Positions 1 to 7,831 are shown, counted from the stretch's first letter. The stretch is DNA of 13,878 bases from JBEVMS01 sp040508515 (GCA_040508515.1 JBEVMS010000314.1:1-13878); one strand, 5' to 3'. Notes: generated by a model from the sequence alone, not told the origin. Made by a program: numbers and translations.

Positions 1-1
1 G

Positions 2-283
2 CCATGTGAGGCATTGACATCCTCCCAAGCAGACACCGTATTTGCTAGCGTGCCTCCCGTTGTTTCCTGGCGCTACGACATGAGCCCGGTCTACCACAAG
101 GCCGTGATCGTCGTAACGCGAAGTGATGTAAATAAATATATGGAAGTCTGGGGACCGGAAGTCGTCACTACGCCATTTACTAAAGGCGGTGTGGATTTCC
201 AGAAAGGCGACCTCCTGCTCTCTCTGATAAGTCTGAAAGAGCACAAGATTGTTTGGATTCGGCATCTCAGACGGCTTCGCTGA
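2..283 (+). CDS. 3' part of an unrecognised protein (5' end outside window)
   Basis: An open frame enters from the left edge without any stop and ends at a TGA at 281-283. It encodes at least 93 residues. A TTG at 14 is the only initiation-type codon near the edge and has no convincing ribosome site, so I treat this as the C-terminal part of a longer gene. I do not recognise the family. The visible part is soluble-looking, with alternating hydrophobic strands (KAVIVVTRSDVNKYMEVW, GDLLLSLISLKEHKIVW) and a basic tail HLRRLR; no membrane segment is seen. GC of the first 300 bases is about 51% by my count, against about 65% in apaH next door, which suggests acquired or weakly constrained DNA. If the frame shifts by +1 near base 250, reading would continue as FGFGISDGFAEYLSSKL, so a sequencing or real frameshift at the 3' end is possible. 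It converges on apaH with a 21-base gap. Confidence 0.45.
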   Translation, partial: PCEALTSSQADTVFASVPPVVSWRYDMSPVYHKAVIVVTRSDVNKYMEVWGPEVVTTPFTKGGVDFQKGDLLLSLISLKEHKIVWIRHLRRLR

Positions 284-289
284 ATATCT

Positions 290-340
290 GAGCTCGAAGC
301 TCTCTCAATCCCCACCACCCTGTGGGCGTTTGCGGTGGGG
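290..340. terminator. inverted repeats between convergent genes, possible terminator
   Basis: Two small inverted repeats lie at the junction of the convergent genes. GAGCT-CGA-AGCTC at 290-302 sits in the gap between the two stop codons. CCCCACC at 310-316 pairs with GGTGGGG at 334-340 inside the last codons of apaH. Neither has a T-run in either direction, so intrinsic termination is only a possibility suggested by the convergent layout. Confidence 0.25.
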
Positions 341-1156
341 TTCGGCTTGCACCGTGGTGTATTGCGGTTCTTCCGCATCCAGGCGTAGGGCGGTGAGTTG
401 GCCACCCCAGACGCAGCCGGTGTCGATGGCGTAGATGCCTAGGCCGGCGAAGCGGCCAAGCGCCGACCAGTGGCCGCAGACGATGCGGTTTTCGCGGCGA
501 CGCACGCCGGGCACTTCATACCAGGGATACATACCGGGCTTCTGCGTGCCGGGTATGCCTTTGCCTTCGAAATCGATGCGTCCGTTGACGTCGCAGTAGC
601 GCATGCGGGTCAGCGTGTTGATCGCGGCGCGCCAGCGCTCGACGCCTTGCAGTCGATTGATCCAGCCGGCTGGCCGGTTGCCGAACAGGTTCTTGAGAAT
701 GCGGCCGTGCTGCGGACCGGCCAGCTCGCGCTCCACTTCCTGCGCGATTTTCTGCGCCTGACGCAGGGTCCATGACGGCGCCAGGCCGGCGTGGATCATC
801 GTCCAGCCCAAGGCCTCGTCGTGATGCAGCAGTTTTTGCTGGCGCAACCAGGCGATCAGTTCGGGCGCGTCTTCGGCGAACAACACCTCGCGCAATTCCG
901 GATTGACCTTGGACTGCGCTTCGGGGCGGCGCTGGGCGATCGCCAGCAAGCTCAGATCGTGGTTGCCCAGGGTGATCGTCACCGCTTCGCCGAGGCTGCG
1001 GATCAGCCGCAAGGTGGCAAGCGACTGGCCGCCGCGATTGACCAGATCACCGCAGAACCACAGACGGTCGGCGGCCGGATCGAAGCGCAGTTTTTCCAGC
1101 AGGCGTTGCAGTTCGGGGTAACAGCCTTGCACATCGCCGATCGCATAGACGGCCAT
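305..1156 (-). CDS. apaH: ApaH, symmetrical bis(5'-nucleosyl)-tetraphosphatase
   Basis: Cytoplasmic metallophosphatase that hydrolyses diadenosine tetraphosphate (Ap4A) to two ADP and so limits alarmone and Np4-capped RNA levels. The 283-residue length matches the family (about 280). The metallophosphoesterase motifs are in order: GDVQGC at residues 7-12, GDLVNRG at 36-42, GNHD at 64-67, an HAG block (MIHAGLAPSW) in the middle, and CGHW near the C-terminus. I chose the ATG at 1156-1154 because the protein then begins MAVYAIGDVQG, as in the family; the reading frame is open further upstream but that part overlaps apaG and has no family match. The ATG shares one base with the apaG TGA (TGATG), so it is probably translationally coupled and last in the lptD operon. 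The C-terminal tail (HRKRPQGGGD) is species-specific. Assignment is very secure. Confidence 0.96.
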   Translation of the reverse strand: MAVYAIGDVQGCYPELQRLLEKLRFDPAADRLWFCGDLVNRGGQSLATLRLIRSLGEAVTITLGNHDLSLLAIAQRRPEAQSKVNPELREVLFAEDAPELIAWLRQQKLLHHDEALGWTMIHAGLAPSWTLRQAQKIAQEVERELAGPQHGRILKNLFGNRPAGWINRLQGVERWRAAINTLTRMRYCDVNGRIDFEGKGIPGTQKPGMYPWYEVPGVRRRENRIVCGHWSALGRFAGLGIYAIDTGCVWGGQLTALRLDAEEPQYTTVQAEPHRKRPQGGGD

Positions 1157-1539
1157 CAGTGCAGGGTTCGCGGGATGGCGAGGGTGAACGGCGGGATCGG
1201 CGCTTCGAATTCGGTGCCGTCGTCGGCGAGCATCAGGTAGCTGCCGACCATGGTGCCCACCGCCGTTTCCAGTACGGCCCCGGAGGTGTACTGAAAGTCG
1301 TCGCCCGGGCGCATCCACGGTTGTTCGCCGACCACGCCATCGCCGCGCACTTCTTCGACCTTGCCGTTGGCGTCGGTGATGACCCAGTGTCGGGTGAGCA
1401 GGCGCGCGGGCACGTCGCCGGCATTGCGCATGGTGATGGTATAGGCGAATACGTAACGGTTGTCGCTAGGCTTCGACTGGTCGGAGACGAAGCGCGATTC
1501 GACCTGCACGTCGATCGTGTAGGAAGATTTTTCTGTCAT
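1156..1539 (-). CDS. apaG: ApaG (Co2+/Mg2+ efflux-associated, FN3-like fold)
   Basis: A 127-residue protein of the ApaG/DUF525 family (E. coli ApaG is 125 residues). The fold is a fibronectin-III-like beta sandwich; loss in enterobacteria alters Co2+ resistance, but the biochemical role is not settled. Family landmarks seen are the N-terminal IDVQVESRFVSDQS strand, YVFAYTITMRNAG, ARLLTRHWVITDANG, the glycine-rich GDGVVGEQP loop, PGDDFQYTSGAVL, and the terminal PIPPFTLAIPR. The ATG at 1539 gives the normal family N-terminus. It sits between rsmA (69 bases upstream) and apaH (one-base overlap), the standard order in gammaproteobacteria. The 69-base gap holds a small stem-loop. Confidence 0.95.
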   Translation of the reverse strand: MTEKSSYTIDVQVESRFVSDQSKPSDNRYVFAYTITMRNAGDVPARLLTRHWVITDANGKVEEVRGDGVVGEQPWMRPGDDFQYTSGAVLETAVGTMVGSYLMLADDGTEFEAPIPPFTLAIPRTLH

Positions 1540-1567
1540 GGCGCGATTGTACGGCTTGCGGTGCGAA

Positions 1568-1584
1568 CAGGCACAGATTGCCTG
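1568..1584 (-). other. short stem-loop in rsmA-apaG gap
   Basis: CAGGCA (1568-1573) and TGCCTG (1579-1584) form a perfect 6-bp stem with a 5-base loop between the rsmA stop and the apaG start. In the transcription direction it is followed by TTCGC, not a T-run, so it is more likely an mRNA processing or stability element, or chance, than a terminator. Confidence 0.25.
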
Positions 1585-1608
1585 CGCGCGACTGAACTAA
1601 TCATCCGC

Positions 1609-2394
1609 TCAGTCCAGCGGCAATTTGGCCAGGGCGACGAAATCGGCCGGTGCCAGGGTCTCGGCGCGTGCCTTGGGATCGACCCCGGCCGCTTCGATCT
1701 GCGCGGCGCTGAGCAATTGCTTGAGGCCGTTGGCCAAGGTCTTGCGCCGCTGCGCGAAGGCGGCTTTGACGATCGCCTCGACACGCGCATGGTCGGCATC
1801 GTGGCGACGCTCGACCGGCAGCGGGCGCAACCTGACCACCGAGGAGTCGACCTTTGGCGGCGGGCGGAACGCGCCGGGCGGCACGTCGAATAGCGGCACC
1901 ACTTCGCAGGCCAGTTGCAGCATCACCGAAAGCCGTCCATACACCTTGCTGCCCGGCTCGGCGGCCATGCGATCGACCACTTCTTTTTGCAGCATGAAAT
2001 GCATGTCCTCGATCGCCGCGGCGTGCTCGACGCAATGGAACAGGATCGGACTGGAGATGTAATAAGGCAGGTTGCCGGCGATGCGCAGGCGCGGCACGCC
2101 AAGCTGCACGGCGAGTGCGCTGAAATCCACCTTGAGCACGTCGGCGTGCACGATCGATAGCTCGCCGACGGTGGCGGCGCGTGCCTGCAGGCCGGGGATC
2201 AGATCGGTATCCAGCTCGATGGCGGTGAGTTTGCGCGCGACGCTGAGCAGCGGCAGGGTCAACGCGCCTTCGCCGGGGCCGATCTCGACCACGCAGTCGC
2301 CTTCGCGCGGCGCGATCGCGCTGACGATGCGCTGGACGTAGCGCGTGTCGGCGAGAAAGTGCTGGCCGAAGCTTTTTTTGGGGCGGGCGTTCAT
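1609..2394 (-). CDS. rsmA: RsmA/KsgA, 16S rRNA (adenine1518-N6/adenine1519-N6)-dimethyltransferase
   Basis: Uses S-adenosylmethionine to dimethylate two adjacent adenines in the 3' hairpin of 16S rRNA late in 30S assembly; its loss gives kasugamycin resistance. The 261-residue protein is slightly shorter than E. coli KsgA (273). Visible motifs are KKSFGQHFL at residues 6-14 (family signature), the SAM-binding GPGEGALT at 39-46, the acidic ELD at 60-62, HADVL at 83-87, and the catalytic NLPYYIS at 108-114 (family NLPY). The C-terminal small domain holds FRPPPKVDSSVV and the AFAQRRKTL motif. The start ATG at 2394 is supported by the family N-terminus; no strong Shine-Dalgarno is visible. It lies 58 bases downstream of pdxA, in the conserved operon order. 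Confidence 0.96.
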   Translation of the reverse strand: MNARPKKSFGQHFLADTRYVQRIVSAIAPREGDCVVEIGPGEGALTLPLLSVARKLTAIELDTDLIPGLQARAATVGELSIVHADVLKVDFSALAVQLGVPRLRIAGNLPYYISSPILFHCVEHAAAIEDMHFMLQKEVVDRMAAEPGSKVYGRLSVMLQLACEVVPLFDVPPGAFRPPPKVDSSVVRLRPLPVERRHDADHARVEAIVKAAFAQRRKTLANGLKQLLSAAQIEAAGVDPKARAETLAPADFVALAKLPLD

Positions 2395-2452
2395 AGGCTA
2401 AGGCGTCGATACGAAAGAGGTAGGAATGGCGACCAGGCGTCGACGACGCTGG

Positions 2453-3463
2453 CTAGGACGGGTTCGCCACCGGTGACGCGCTGCTGGCGATCAGCTGCAG
2501 CGCCAGCGTGGCGGCGGCGATCAGACTGGCCGGATCGGCGAGGCCGCGACCGGCCAAATCCAGCGCGGTGCCGTGATCGACCGAGGTGCGGATGAAGGGC
2601 AATCCCAGGGTGAGATTGACCGTGCGATCGAACGCTTCGCTCTTGAGCACCGGCAGCGCCTGGTCGTGGTACATCGCCAGCACCGCGTCGTAGTGCGCGC
2701 GCTGCGCCGGCACGAAGGCGGTATCGGCGGGCAGCGGGCCGAGCAGGTGCATGCCCTGGGCGCGCAATCGCTCCAGGGTGGGAATGATCGTGTCCAATTC
2801 TTCCCGGCCCAGATGCCCCGCTTCGCCGGCATGGGGATTTAAACCCAATACCGCGATGCGTGGCTTGGCGAATCCGAATGTGTGCTTGAGCTCGGACTCG
2901 ACGATGCGCAGCACCTGAATCAGCAGCGCGGGAGTGATCGCCGCGGGCACCGCCGCCAGCGGCAGATGGGTGGTGGCCAGCGCCACGCGCAATTCGGGGC
3001 TGGCCAGCATCATCACCACCGCGCTACGGGCGCGCTCGGCGAAAAATTCGGTGTGGCCGCTAAAGGGGATGCCAGCCTGGTTGATCGAGGATTTCTGCAA
3101 CGGCGCGGTGACGATCGCCTGGTAGCGTCCGGCCAGACAGCCGTCGGCGGCTTCGGCGAGGGTCGCCAGCACATGCTCGGCGTTGGCCGGATCGGGTTGA
3201 CCGGGGCGCTCCTCGGCGCCCAGCGGTACATGGCGCACGCGCAGACTGTGTGACGGGCGCTGGTAGAGCGGGGCGCCATCGTCATCGAGCAGTTCGATGG
3301 CCGCGCCGATGCGTGCGGCGGCGCGCTGCAGCAGCTCGCGATCGGTCACCGCAACGAAATTGGCCGCCAGCGGGGTGGCGGCCAATCGAATCAACAACTC
3401 CGGTCCGATGCCCGCCGGTTCCCCGGCAGTCACCGCGAGCCGCGGCAGGGCATGCTGGCTCAA
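2453..3463 (-). CDS. pdxA: PdxA, 4-hydroxythreonine-4-phosphate dehydrogenase
   Basis: NAD-dependent, metal-requiring oxidative decarboxylation step of DXP-dependent pyridoxal phosphate synthesis; a cytoplasmic dimer. Family motifs are VTAGEPAGIGPE near the N-terminus and three segments carrying the metal-binding histidines: SGHTEFF, LNPHAGEAGHLG and YHDQALP. IRTSVDHGTALDLAG follows near the C-terminus. I place the start at TTG 3463, giving 336 residues (E. coli 329). GAGG at 3472-3469 lies 5 bases upstream of it and overlaps the surA stop, and the N-terminus then has 8 residues before LAVTAGE, close to family length. The alternative ATG at 3490 would add 9 residues, overlap surA by 20 bases and has no visible ribosome site. 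The gene is probably translated by coupling to surA. Confidence 0.94.
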   Translation of the reverse strand: MSQHALPRLAVTAGEPAGIGPELLIRLAATPLAANFVAVTDRELLQRAAARIGAAIELLDDDGAPLYQRPSHSLRVRHVPLGAEERPGQPDPANAEHVLATLAEAADGCLAGRYQAIVTAPLQKSSINQAGIPFSGHTEFFAERARSAVVMMLASPELRVALATTHLPLAAVPAAITPALLIQVLRIVESELKHTFGFAKPRIAVLGLNPHAGEAGHLGREELDTIIPTLERLRAQGMHLLGPLPADTAFVPAQRAHYDAVLAMYHDQALPVLKSEAFDRTVNLTLGLPFIRTSVDHGTALDLAGRGLADPASLIAAATLALQLIASSASPVANPS

Positions 3464-3468
3464 GTGCG

Positions 3469-3472
3469 CCTC
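3469..3472 (-). promoter_or_regulatory. Shine-Dalgarno deciding pdxA start
   Basis: GAGG on the minus strand, overlapping the TGA of surA and 5 bases from the TTG at 3463. It favours TTG over the upstream ATG at 3490 as the pdxA start and suggests coupling of pdxA translation to termination on surA. Confidence 0.5.
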
Positions 3473-4841
3473 AGCTAGCCTTGTCGGCATCCGGCGCTGC
3501 GTCGGGATCTTGCAGTTCCGGCACCAGAATCTTTACGTAGGAACTGGAGCGCATCTGGCGCAGGTAGTCGTCGTAGGCCTGCTCGGATTTGCGGTTGCCG
3601 ATCGCCTGACGCGCTTGATCGCGTTGCAGCTCGTCGGTTTTGTCGCTTTGCCGCTGGCCTTCCAACTGCAGGATGTGCCAGCCGGCCTCGCTCTGGAACG
3701 GTTTGGATACTTCGCCGTCCTTGAGCTGGGTCAGCTGATCGGCGATCGTGCTGCCCCAGGCACCGGCGGCGAACCAACCCATGTCGCCACCGGCATTGGC
3801 GGTGGTGTCGTCGTTGGAGTTGTCCTTGGCCAGCTTGGCGAAGTCCTGGTGCTTGTTGACGATGTCGTTGTAGAGGTCTTCGGCCTTCTGGTGGGCTTGA
3901 TCCAGGCTGACCAGTTCGCTCGGCTTGATCAGGATTTGCCGCGCCTGGTATTCGGTGATCACCTGCCGCGGCGGCTGACGCTGGTCGAGCAGCTTGAGGA
4001 TGTGGAAGCCGGTCGGGCCGCGCAGAATGTTGGAGGTTTCACCATCCTTGAGGGTGCTGACCGCATCGGCAAAGGCCGGTGGCACTTCGTCGAGTCGGCG
4101 CCAGCCCAGATCGCCACCGTCCAGCGCGTCGGGCGCATCCGAATAGCGGATGGCCGCCGCACTAAAATCCATGCCGCCCTTGACCGCGGCCAGCGCCTGT
4201 TCGGCCTTGGCCTGAGCGGCCTGGATCGCCTTGGCGTCGGCGCCGGCGGGGATGCTGATCTGAATGTGCGACAGATGCACTTCGCCCGCTTTGTAATTGG
4301 GACTGTTGAGCAGGTTGTTGATCTCGCTGTCGGTCACCGACACCTGATCGCGCACCACGCTGTCGTGCAGGCGCTGGGCGGTGATCTGATCGGACAACTG
4401 CTGGCGGAATCCGGCGAAACTGCCGCCGTCTTGCTGCACCGCCGCCTGCAACTGCTCGGGGGTCATCTTGTTCTGCTGGGCGACCGTGGCGACCGCCTGG
4501 TTAATATCGGCGTCGGATACCTTGATGCCTTGGTCGTCAGCGCGCGCCACTTGCAGCTTCATCAGGATCAGCCGATCCAGCACCTGCCGCTGCAAGACGT
4601 TCAACGGTGGCAACTGGCCCGGATTGTTGGCGTATTGCTGCTGGACCGAGCGCACGGCGGTGTTCAGCTCGCTCTGCAGGATCACCCCGTCCTCGACCAC
4701 CGCGACGATGCGGTCCAGCGGGCCGTTGCTGGCGCCGGCGCCGGCGGCCGGTGGCTGGGCTTGCGGCAGCAGCTGGGCATGAACGAGCGGCGTGGCCACG
4801 GTAGCGGCCGCGAGCATGAGCAGTGCAATGGGTTGCTTCAT
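3471..4841 (-). CDS. surA: SurA, periplasmic chaperone / parvulin peptidyl-prolyl isomerase
   Basis: Escorts unfolded outer-membrane proteins, LptD among them, across the periplasm to the BAM complex. The 456-residue protein (E. coli 428) begins with a signal peptide: MKQ, a hydrophobic stretch, and a likely cut after HA at about residue 22. A Gln/Pro/Ala-rich linker (23-40) leads into the SurA N-terminal chaperone domain (about 41-170, beginning DRIVAVVEDGVILQSEL). Two parvulin domains follow. The first is at about 188-287, with GEVHLSHIQIS, GGDLGWR and GPTGFHILKLLD. The second is at about 298-396, with QARQILIKPS, GGDMGWF and AGWHILQLEG. The C-terminal helix contains YDDYLRQMR. I chose the ATG at 4841 because the signal peptide starts there; frame extension to 5015 overlaps lptD. 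It lies 37 bases downstream of lptD, as in the standard operon. Confidence 0.96.
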   Translation of the reverse strand: MKQPIALLMLAAATVATPLVHAQLLPQAQPPAAGAGASNGPLDRIVAVVEDGVILQSELNTAVRSVQQQYANNPGQLPPLNVLQRQVLDRLILMKLQVARADDQGIKVSDADINQAVATVAQQNKMTPEQLQAAVQQDGGSFAGFRQQLSDQITAQRLHDSVVRDQVSVTDSEINNLLNSPNYKAGEVHLSHIQISIPAGADAKAIQAAQAKAEQALAAVKGGMDFSAAAIRYSDAPDALDGGDLGWRRLDEVPPAFADAVSTLKDGETSNILRGPTGFHILKLLDQRQPPRQVITEYQARQILIKPSELVSLDQAHQKAEDLYNDIVNKHQDFAKLAKDNSNDDTTANAGGDMGWFAAGAWGSTIADQLTQLKDGEVSKPFQSEAGWHILQLEGQRQSDKTDELQRDQARQAIGNRKSEQAYDDYLRQMRSSSYVKILVPELQDPDAAPDADKAS

Positions 4842-4878
4842 CGGTTGAAAGCCTAGAATCGCCAAGGGCGAATGCAAT

Positions 4879-7359
4879 TTATTGATAGCCAAGAATATCA
4901 CGCCGCAGCAGCGGTTCGATTTGGTTGCTACTGGAGCCCAATCCCTTGAATTCGATTTCGAACATGATCGCGCTGTTGCGGGAGTTGTTGTTGATTGCAC
5001 CGGGCGGCGGCGCACCCAGGTAATTGAGGTTGACGTAATTGCGGTCGATGATGCGGAACGCTACGCAGCAGCTGTCGTATTCCACCCCGGCCATCGCCTC
5101 GATGGTGGTCTTGTCCAACTGCGAGTAGGTCCAGGCACCCACCAGGCGCCAGCGCGCCGAGATCGGATAGACCGCCGAGACGCTGTATTGTTCCAACAGC
5201 AACTGGGTGCTGTCCGGGAAGCGCCGGTAGCGATACGAGAAATTGATGATGCCGTCGTTGGCCAGCCGGTGCTGCAACTCCAGCACGCCCAGGTCGGTCT
5301 GGTGCAGGTTGGGGTTCCATTGGTACTGCGCGCTCAAGCGCCACTGATCGTTGAACTGCATGCTCAACTGCGCGACGTAATCGGAGCCGGCCCAGTTGGT
5401 CGCCGGGGTCACCGTGTTGACGCTGTTGGGCAACTGCACCAATTGCTGGTTGAAGTAACGGATCTGGCCGAAGCTGGCCGAAAACCGTTCGACGCCGTCG
5501 GAATCGAGCAGGCGGGAGGTCAACGCGGCGGTCAGGTTGTTGGCGTTCATCTGGCGGTCGGCGCCAGCGTACTGGTTGGGTGAAAACAGTTGCCAGTAAT
5601 CGAACGAGGTCGGGCCGGTATCGAACAACGGCAGGTTGTTCTGATTGCGATCCGGCACGTAGAGGTAGTACAGCCGCGGCTCCAGCGTCTGCGTGTAATT
5701 GGTGCCGAACAGCGAGGTGTTGCGATCGAAGATCAGCCCGCTGTCGATGCTGGTGATCGGCACGCTGCGGCTGGGGTTGGCGCTGGTGAATGGCGAGGCC
5801 TGGCCCGGCGCCAGCGGCCCAAATTCGCCGACGCTGCTGCCGTAACCGTAGTGCTGGTAGTCGGCATCCAACTGGTAGTCGGTAAAGCGGTAGGCCACCC
5901 TGGGCCGCACGAACCAGGCCGAATTGCCGAAGTCCGCTTCCAGGTAGGGGTAGAGGTCTTCGCGCTTGCCTTCGACTTCGCCGGATTTGCTGAAGGCCAC
6001 CGCCTCGTTGTTCATGCCGAACTCCAACCAACGGGTCAGCGGCAGATTGAGGTTTAACGTGGCGCGCGGCAACCGGCTATAGGGTGTGTAGCCGTTGGGA
6101 ATGAACGGGTTGACGTTTTGATAATCGTCGCCGCCGATCGAGGCACTCCACCAGGTGCCACCGCCGTTGGCATAAATGCTGGAGGTCAGCGTGCCGATGG
6201 AGGTGTTGTAGAGGTTGCTGCCGAAATCGTAGAAGTAGCTGGCATCGGAGGCGCGATTGATCGAGGTGTTCAGCGACCAGCTTTTCCACAGATGGGTGCT
6301 GTCGATGAACTTGACCAGATAGCGATCATCGCCCGGCTTGCTGTTGAAGACGGTGCCGTCGCCAGCGTCCGAGCCCATATCGTGCGGCAGGTATTGCACG
6401 TCCAGGGTACCGTTGCTGCCGGCCACCATGTAGCGGAACTCGCCGCCCAGCATCAGGCCGCGATCGGAGTAATAGCGCGGATCGAGCGTGGCGTCGTAGT
6501 TGGGCGCCAGATTGAGATAGTACGGCGCGCTTACCAGGAAGCCGGCACGGCTGGTATTGCCCATTACCGGGTAGAGAAAACCGGTCTTGCGGCGGCTGTC
6601 GATGGGGAAGCTGAAATACGGCAAGTACATGAAAGGTACGTTGCCGAACCGCATCACCGCGCTGCGCGCCGTGCCCACGCCGGTATCTTTGTTGATGGTG
6701 ATGTTCTTGGCCCGGAAGTCCCAGACGTGGTGGCCGATATCACAGGTCGAATAGGTCGCGGTGTAATAGCGGGTGTGCTGGTCGTCGTACATCTGGCCTT
6801 GCTTGGCCACGCCGTTGCCGTGGGAAAGCAACATCTGGTACTGCACATTGTCGGCGATGCCGGTGCTGGCATCCTGGTTGCCGCGCATGTGCGTGGCAGC
6901 CAGCAACTGGCCGGACTCCTGATAGCGCACATTGCCGCTGGCGTCGTAATCGCTGTTCTGGTCGTTGTAGTCGGCGGCGTCCGATTGTATTTGCTGATCG
7001 GCGCGCTGCAGTTTGACATTGCCACGCATGTGGTAAACCGTCTGGCTGGAGCCATCGACGCTGTCGGCCCAGCCGTAGGTTTTGGCGGTCGGACGCAGGG
7101 TGCTGTCCTTGGTCAAGGTCGGGTCGTAGAACTCCAGCATCGCATTGGGACGACACATCGCATAGCTGATCGGCCGCGGCGCGCAGCGGAAGCTGCCCAG
7201 AGGGCACACCGGCTCGATGCCGCCGTTTGATACTTTTGGGGTCGGGGTTTTCGCCTCGACCGGTGCAGCCGCGCTGAGCAGCGCCAACGAAGCGGCGATC
7301 GCCAGCATCCGGCGTGGCGGTAGGTGCCGTGCCGTGGAACCTGCGTGGATGGTTTTCAT
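4879..7359 (-). CDS. lptD: LptD, LPS-assembly outer membrane protein
   Basis: Forms with LptE the outer-membrane translocon that inserts lipopolysaccharide into the outer leaflet. From the ATG at 7359 the protein has 826 residues. There is a signal peptide (PRRMLAIAASLALLSAAAPVEA at residues 15-36, cut near residue 36), an OstA/LptA-like beta-jellyroll (about 100-215, with HMRGNVKLQRADQQIQSDAA), then the large LptD barrel (about 250-800) including PFMYLPYFSFPID. The C-terminus ends FKGLG...LLRRDILGYQ, typical of the family. Cysteines for the interdomain disulfides are visible: C52, C59 and C69 near the N-terminus, C206 (in STCD), and the adjacent pair C764-C765 in EYDSCC. Starts at 7368 (MPGMK) or 7473 are also open; 7359 or 7368 best fit a normal signal peptide length. 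It is first in the operon; a promoter should lie in the 472 bases upstream but none is clear. Confidence 0.95.
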   Translation of the reverse strand: MKTIHAGSTARHLPPRRMLAIAASLALLSAAAPVEAKTPTPKVSNGGIEPVCPLGSFRCAPRPISYAMCRPNAMLEFYDPTLTKDSTLRPTAKTYGWADSVDGSSQTVYHMRGNVKLQRADQQIQSDAADYNDQNSDYDASGNVRYQESGQLLAATHMRGNQDASTGIADNVQYQMLLSHGNGVAKQGQMYDDQHTRYYTATYSTCDIGHHVWDFRAKNITINKDTGVGTARSAVMRFGNVPFMYLPYFSFPIDSRRKTGFLYPVMGNTSRAGFLVSAPYYLNLAPNYDATLDPRYYSDRGLMLGGEFRYMVAGSNGTLDVQYLPHDMGSDAGDGTVFNSKPGDDRYLVKFIDSTHLWKSWSLNTSINRASDASYFYDFGSNLYNTSIGTLTSSIYANGGGTWWSASIGGDDYQNVNPFIPNGYTPYSRLPRATLNLNLPLTRWLEFGMNNEAVAFSKSGEVEGKREDLYPYLEADFGNSAWFVRPRVAYRFTDYQLDADYQHYGYGSSVGEFGPLAPGQASPFTSANPSRSVPITSIDSGLIFDRNTSLFGTNYTQTLEPRLYYLYVPDRNQNNLPLFDTGPTSFDYWQLFSPNQYAGADRQMNANNLTAALTSRLLDSDGVERFSASFGQIRYFNQQLVQLPNSVNTVTPATNWAGSDYVAQLSMQFNDQWRLSAQYQWNPNLHQTDLGVLELQHRLANDGIINFSYRYRRFPDSTQLLLEQYSVSAVYPISARWRLVGAWTYSQLDKTTIEAMAGVEYDSCCVAFRIIDRNYVNLNYLGAPPPGAINNNSRNSAIMFEIEFKGLGSSSNQIEPLLRRDILGYQ

Positions 7360-7831
7360 GCCCGGCATGCTCTCTGGCTGGTCGGGCGCGCTTGCCCAGG
7401 GGCGCGTGGCCGGCAGGAGCGGCGATTGGCCCCTGCGGTCGGCGCGCAGGCTCGATCGTGTGGCGACATACATCCCCTCAAGCGTTCAGGTCGTGCGCGC
7501 CACCGGCGCCCGGTGCGCGGCGTTGAAAACAGGTAAACAGGCTAGTCGTCACAATGGGCAGTCTGTCGGGTATCAAGCGCGTAAAGCTAACAGAAAGACC
7601 CGATATGCGGCAGATGAGCACGTTTGCGCCGACCCGTCGGGCCGGCGTGGAGTCTCGATAAAATCCCCGCCTCCCCCGGCATGATGGCGCGCCGAACGCA
7701 GCTCCGGGAGCGTAGGTGGCATGCCGGTGCTTCCCCACAGCCCGCACCCGACCGGCTTGCGTTAGGCATCACGGGACGGCGGTGGGTTTCGTTGGCGGCT
7801 CAGCACGGGGCGTCTGCTGCCGACGGCAGCC
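7360..7831. other. intergenic/leader region upstream of lptD, no gene supported
   Basis: Stretch between the histone-deacetylase-family gene and lptD, both on the minus strand. Open frames here are arginine/proline-rich and family-less, and I take them as composition artefacts. Inverted repeats are seen. CCGGCATG at 7676-7683 pairs with CATGCCGG at 7720-7727 and encloses the palindromes GGCGCGCC and GCTCCGGGAGC. A nearly perfect stem also lies at 7628-7646 (GCCG-A-CCC/GGG-C-CGGC). No convincing sigma-70 or sigma-E promoter was found on the minus strand, although the lptD promoter is expected here. Confidence 0.5.
7816..7830 (-). terminator. stem-loop just after the HDAC-family gene, possible terminator
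   Basis: GCTGCC-GAC-GGCAGC on the plus strand, a perfect 6-bp stem with a 3-base loop, begins 2 bases downstream of the stop of the gene at 7832-8755. The following transcript sequence (AGACGCCCCG) is not U-rich, so an intrinsic terminator is uncertain. Confidence 0.3.

Noticed and set aside
2370..2381. Run of seven A on the minus strand at the start of rsmA (codons for Lys-Lys-Ser), considered as a slippage site
   Set aside because: The heptamer is not in the X-XXY-YYZ register, and no alternative frame product makes sense.
3297..4856. Long plus-strand open frame (519 codons) opposite surA and the end of pdxA
   Set aside because: It lies wholly antisense to secure genes, has no family features, and is rich in Arg/Gly/Gln/Val as expected from the complementary strand of a high-GC gene.
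6118..7230. Long plus-strand open frame opposite lptD
   Set aside because: Antisense to lptD, with an Ala/Val/Gly/Ile-rich low-information composition and no recognisable domain; a composition artefact.
7360..7473. N-terminal extension of LptD to 7473
   Set aside because: The extension is Arg/Pro-rich and would put about 50 residues before the signal peptide; ATG 7359 or 7368 fits a normal exported protein.
7659..7664. TAAAAT on the plus strand as a -10 element
   Set aside because: No -35 element at proper spacing and no plus-strand gene follows.
7478..7747. Minus-strand open frame of 89 codons upstream of lptD
   Set aside because: No family resemblance, Arg/Pro/Ala-rich, no ribosome site; more likely part of the lptD leader.
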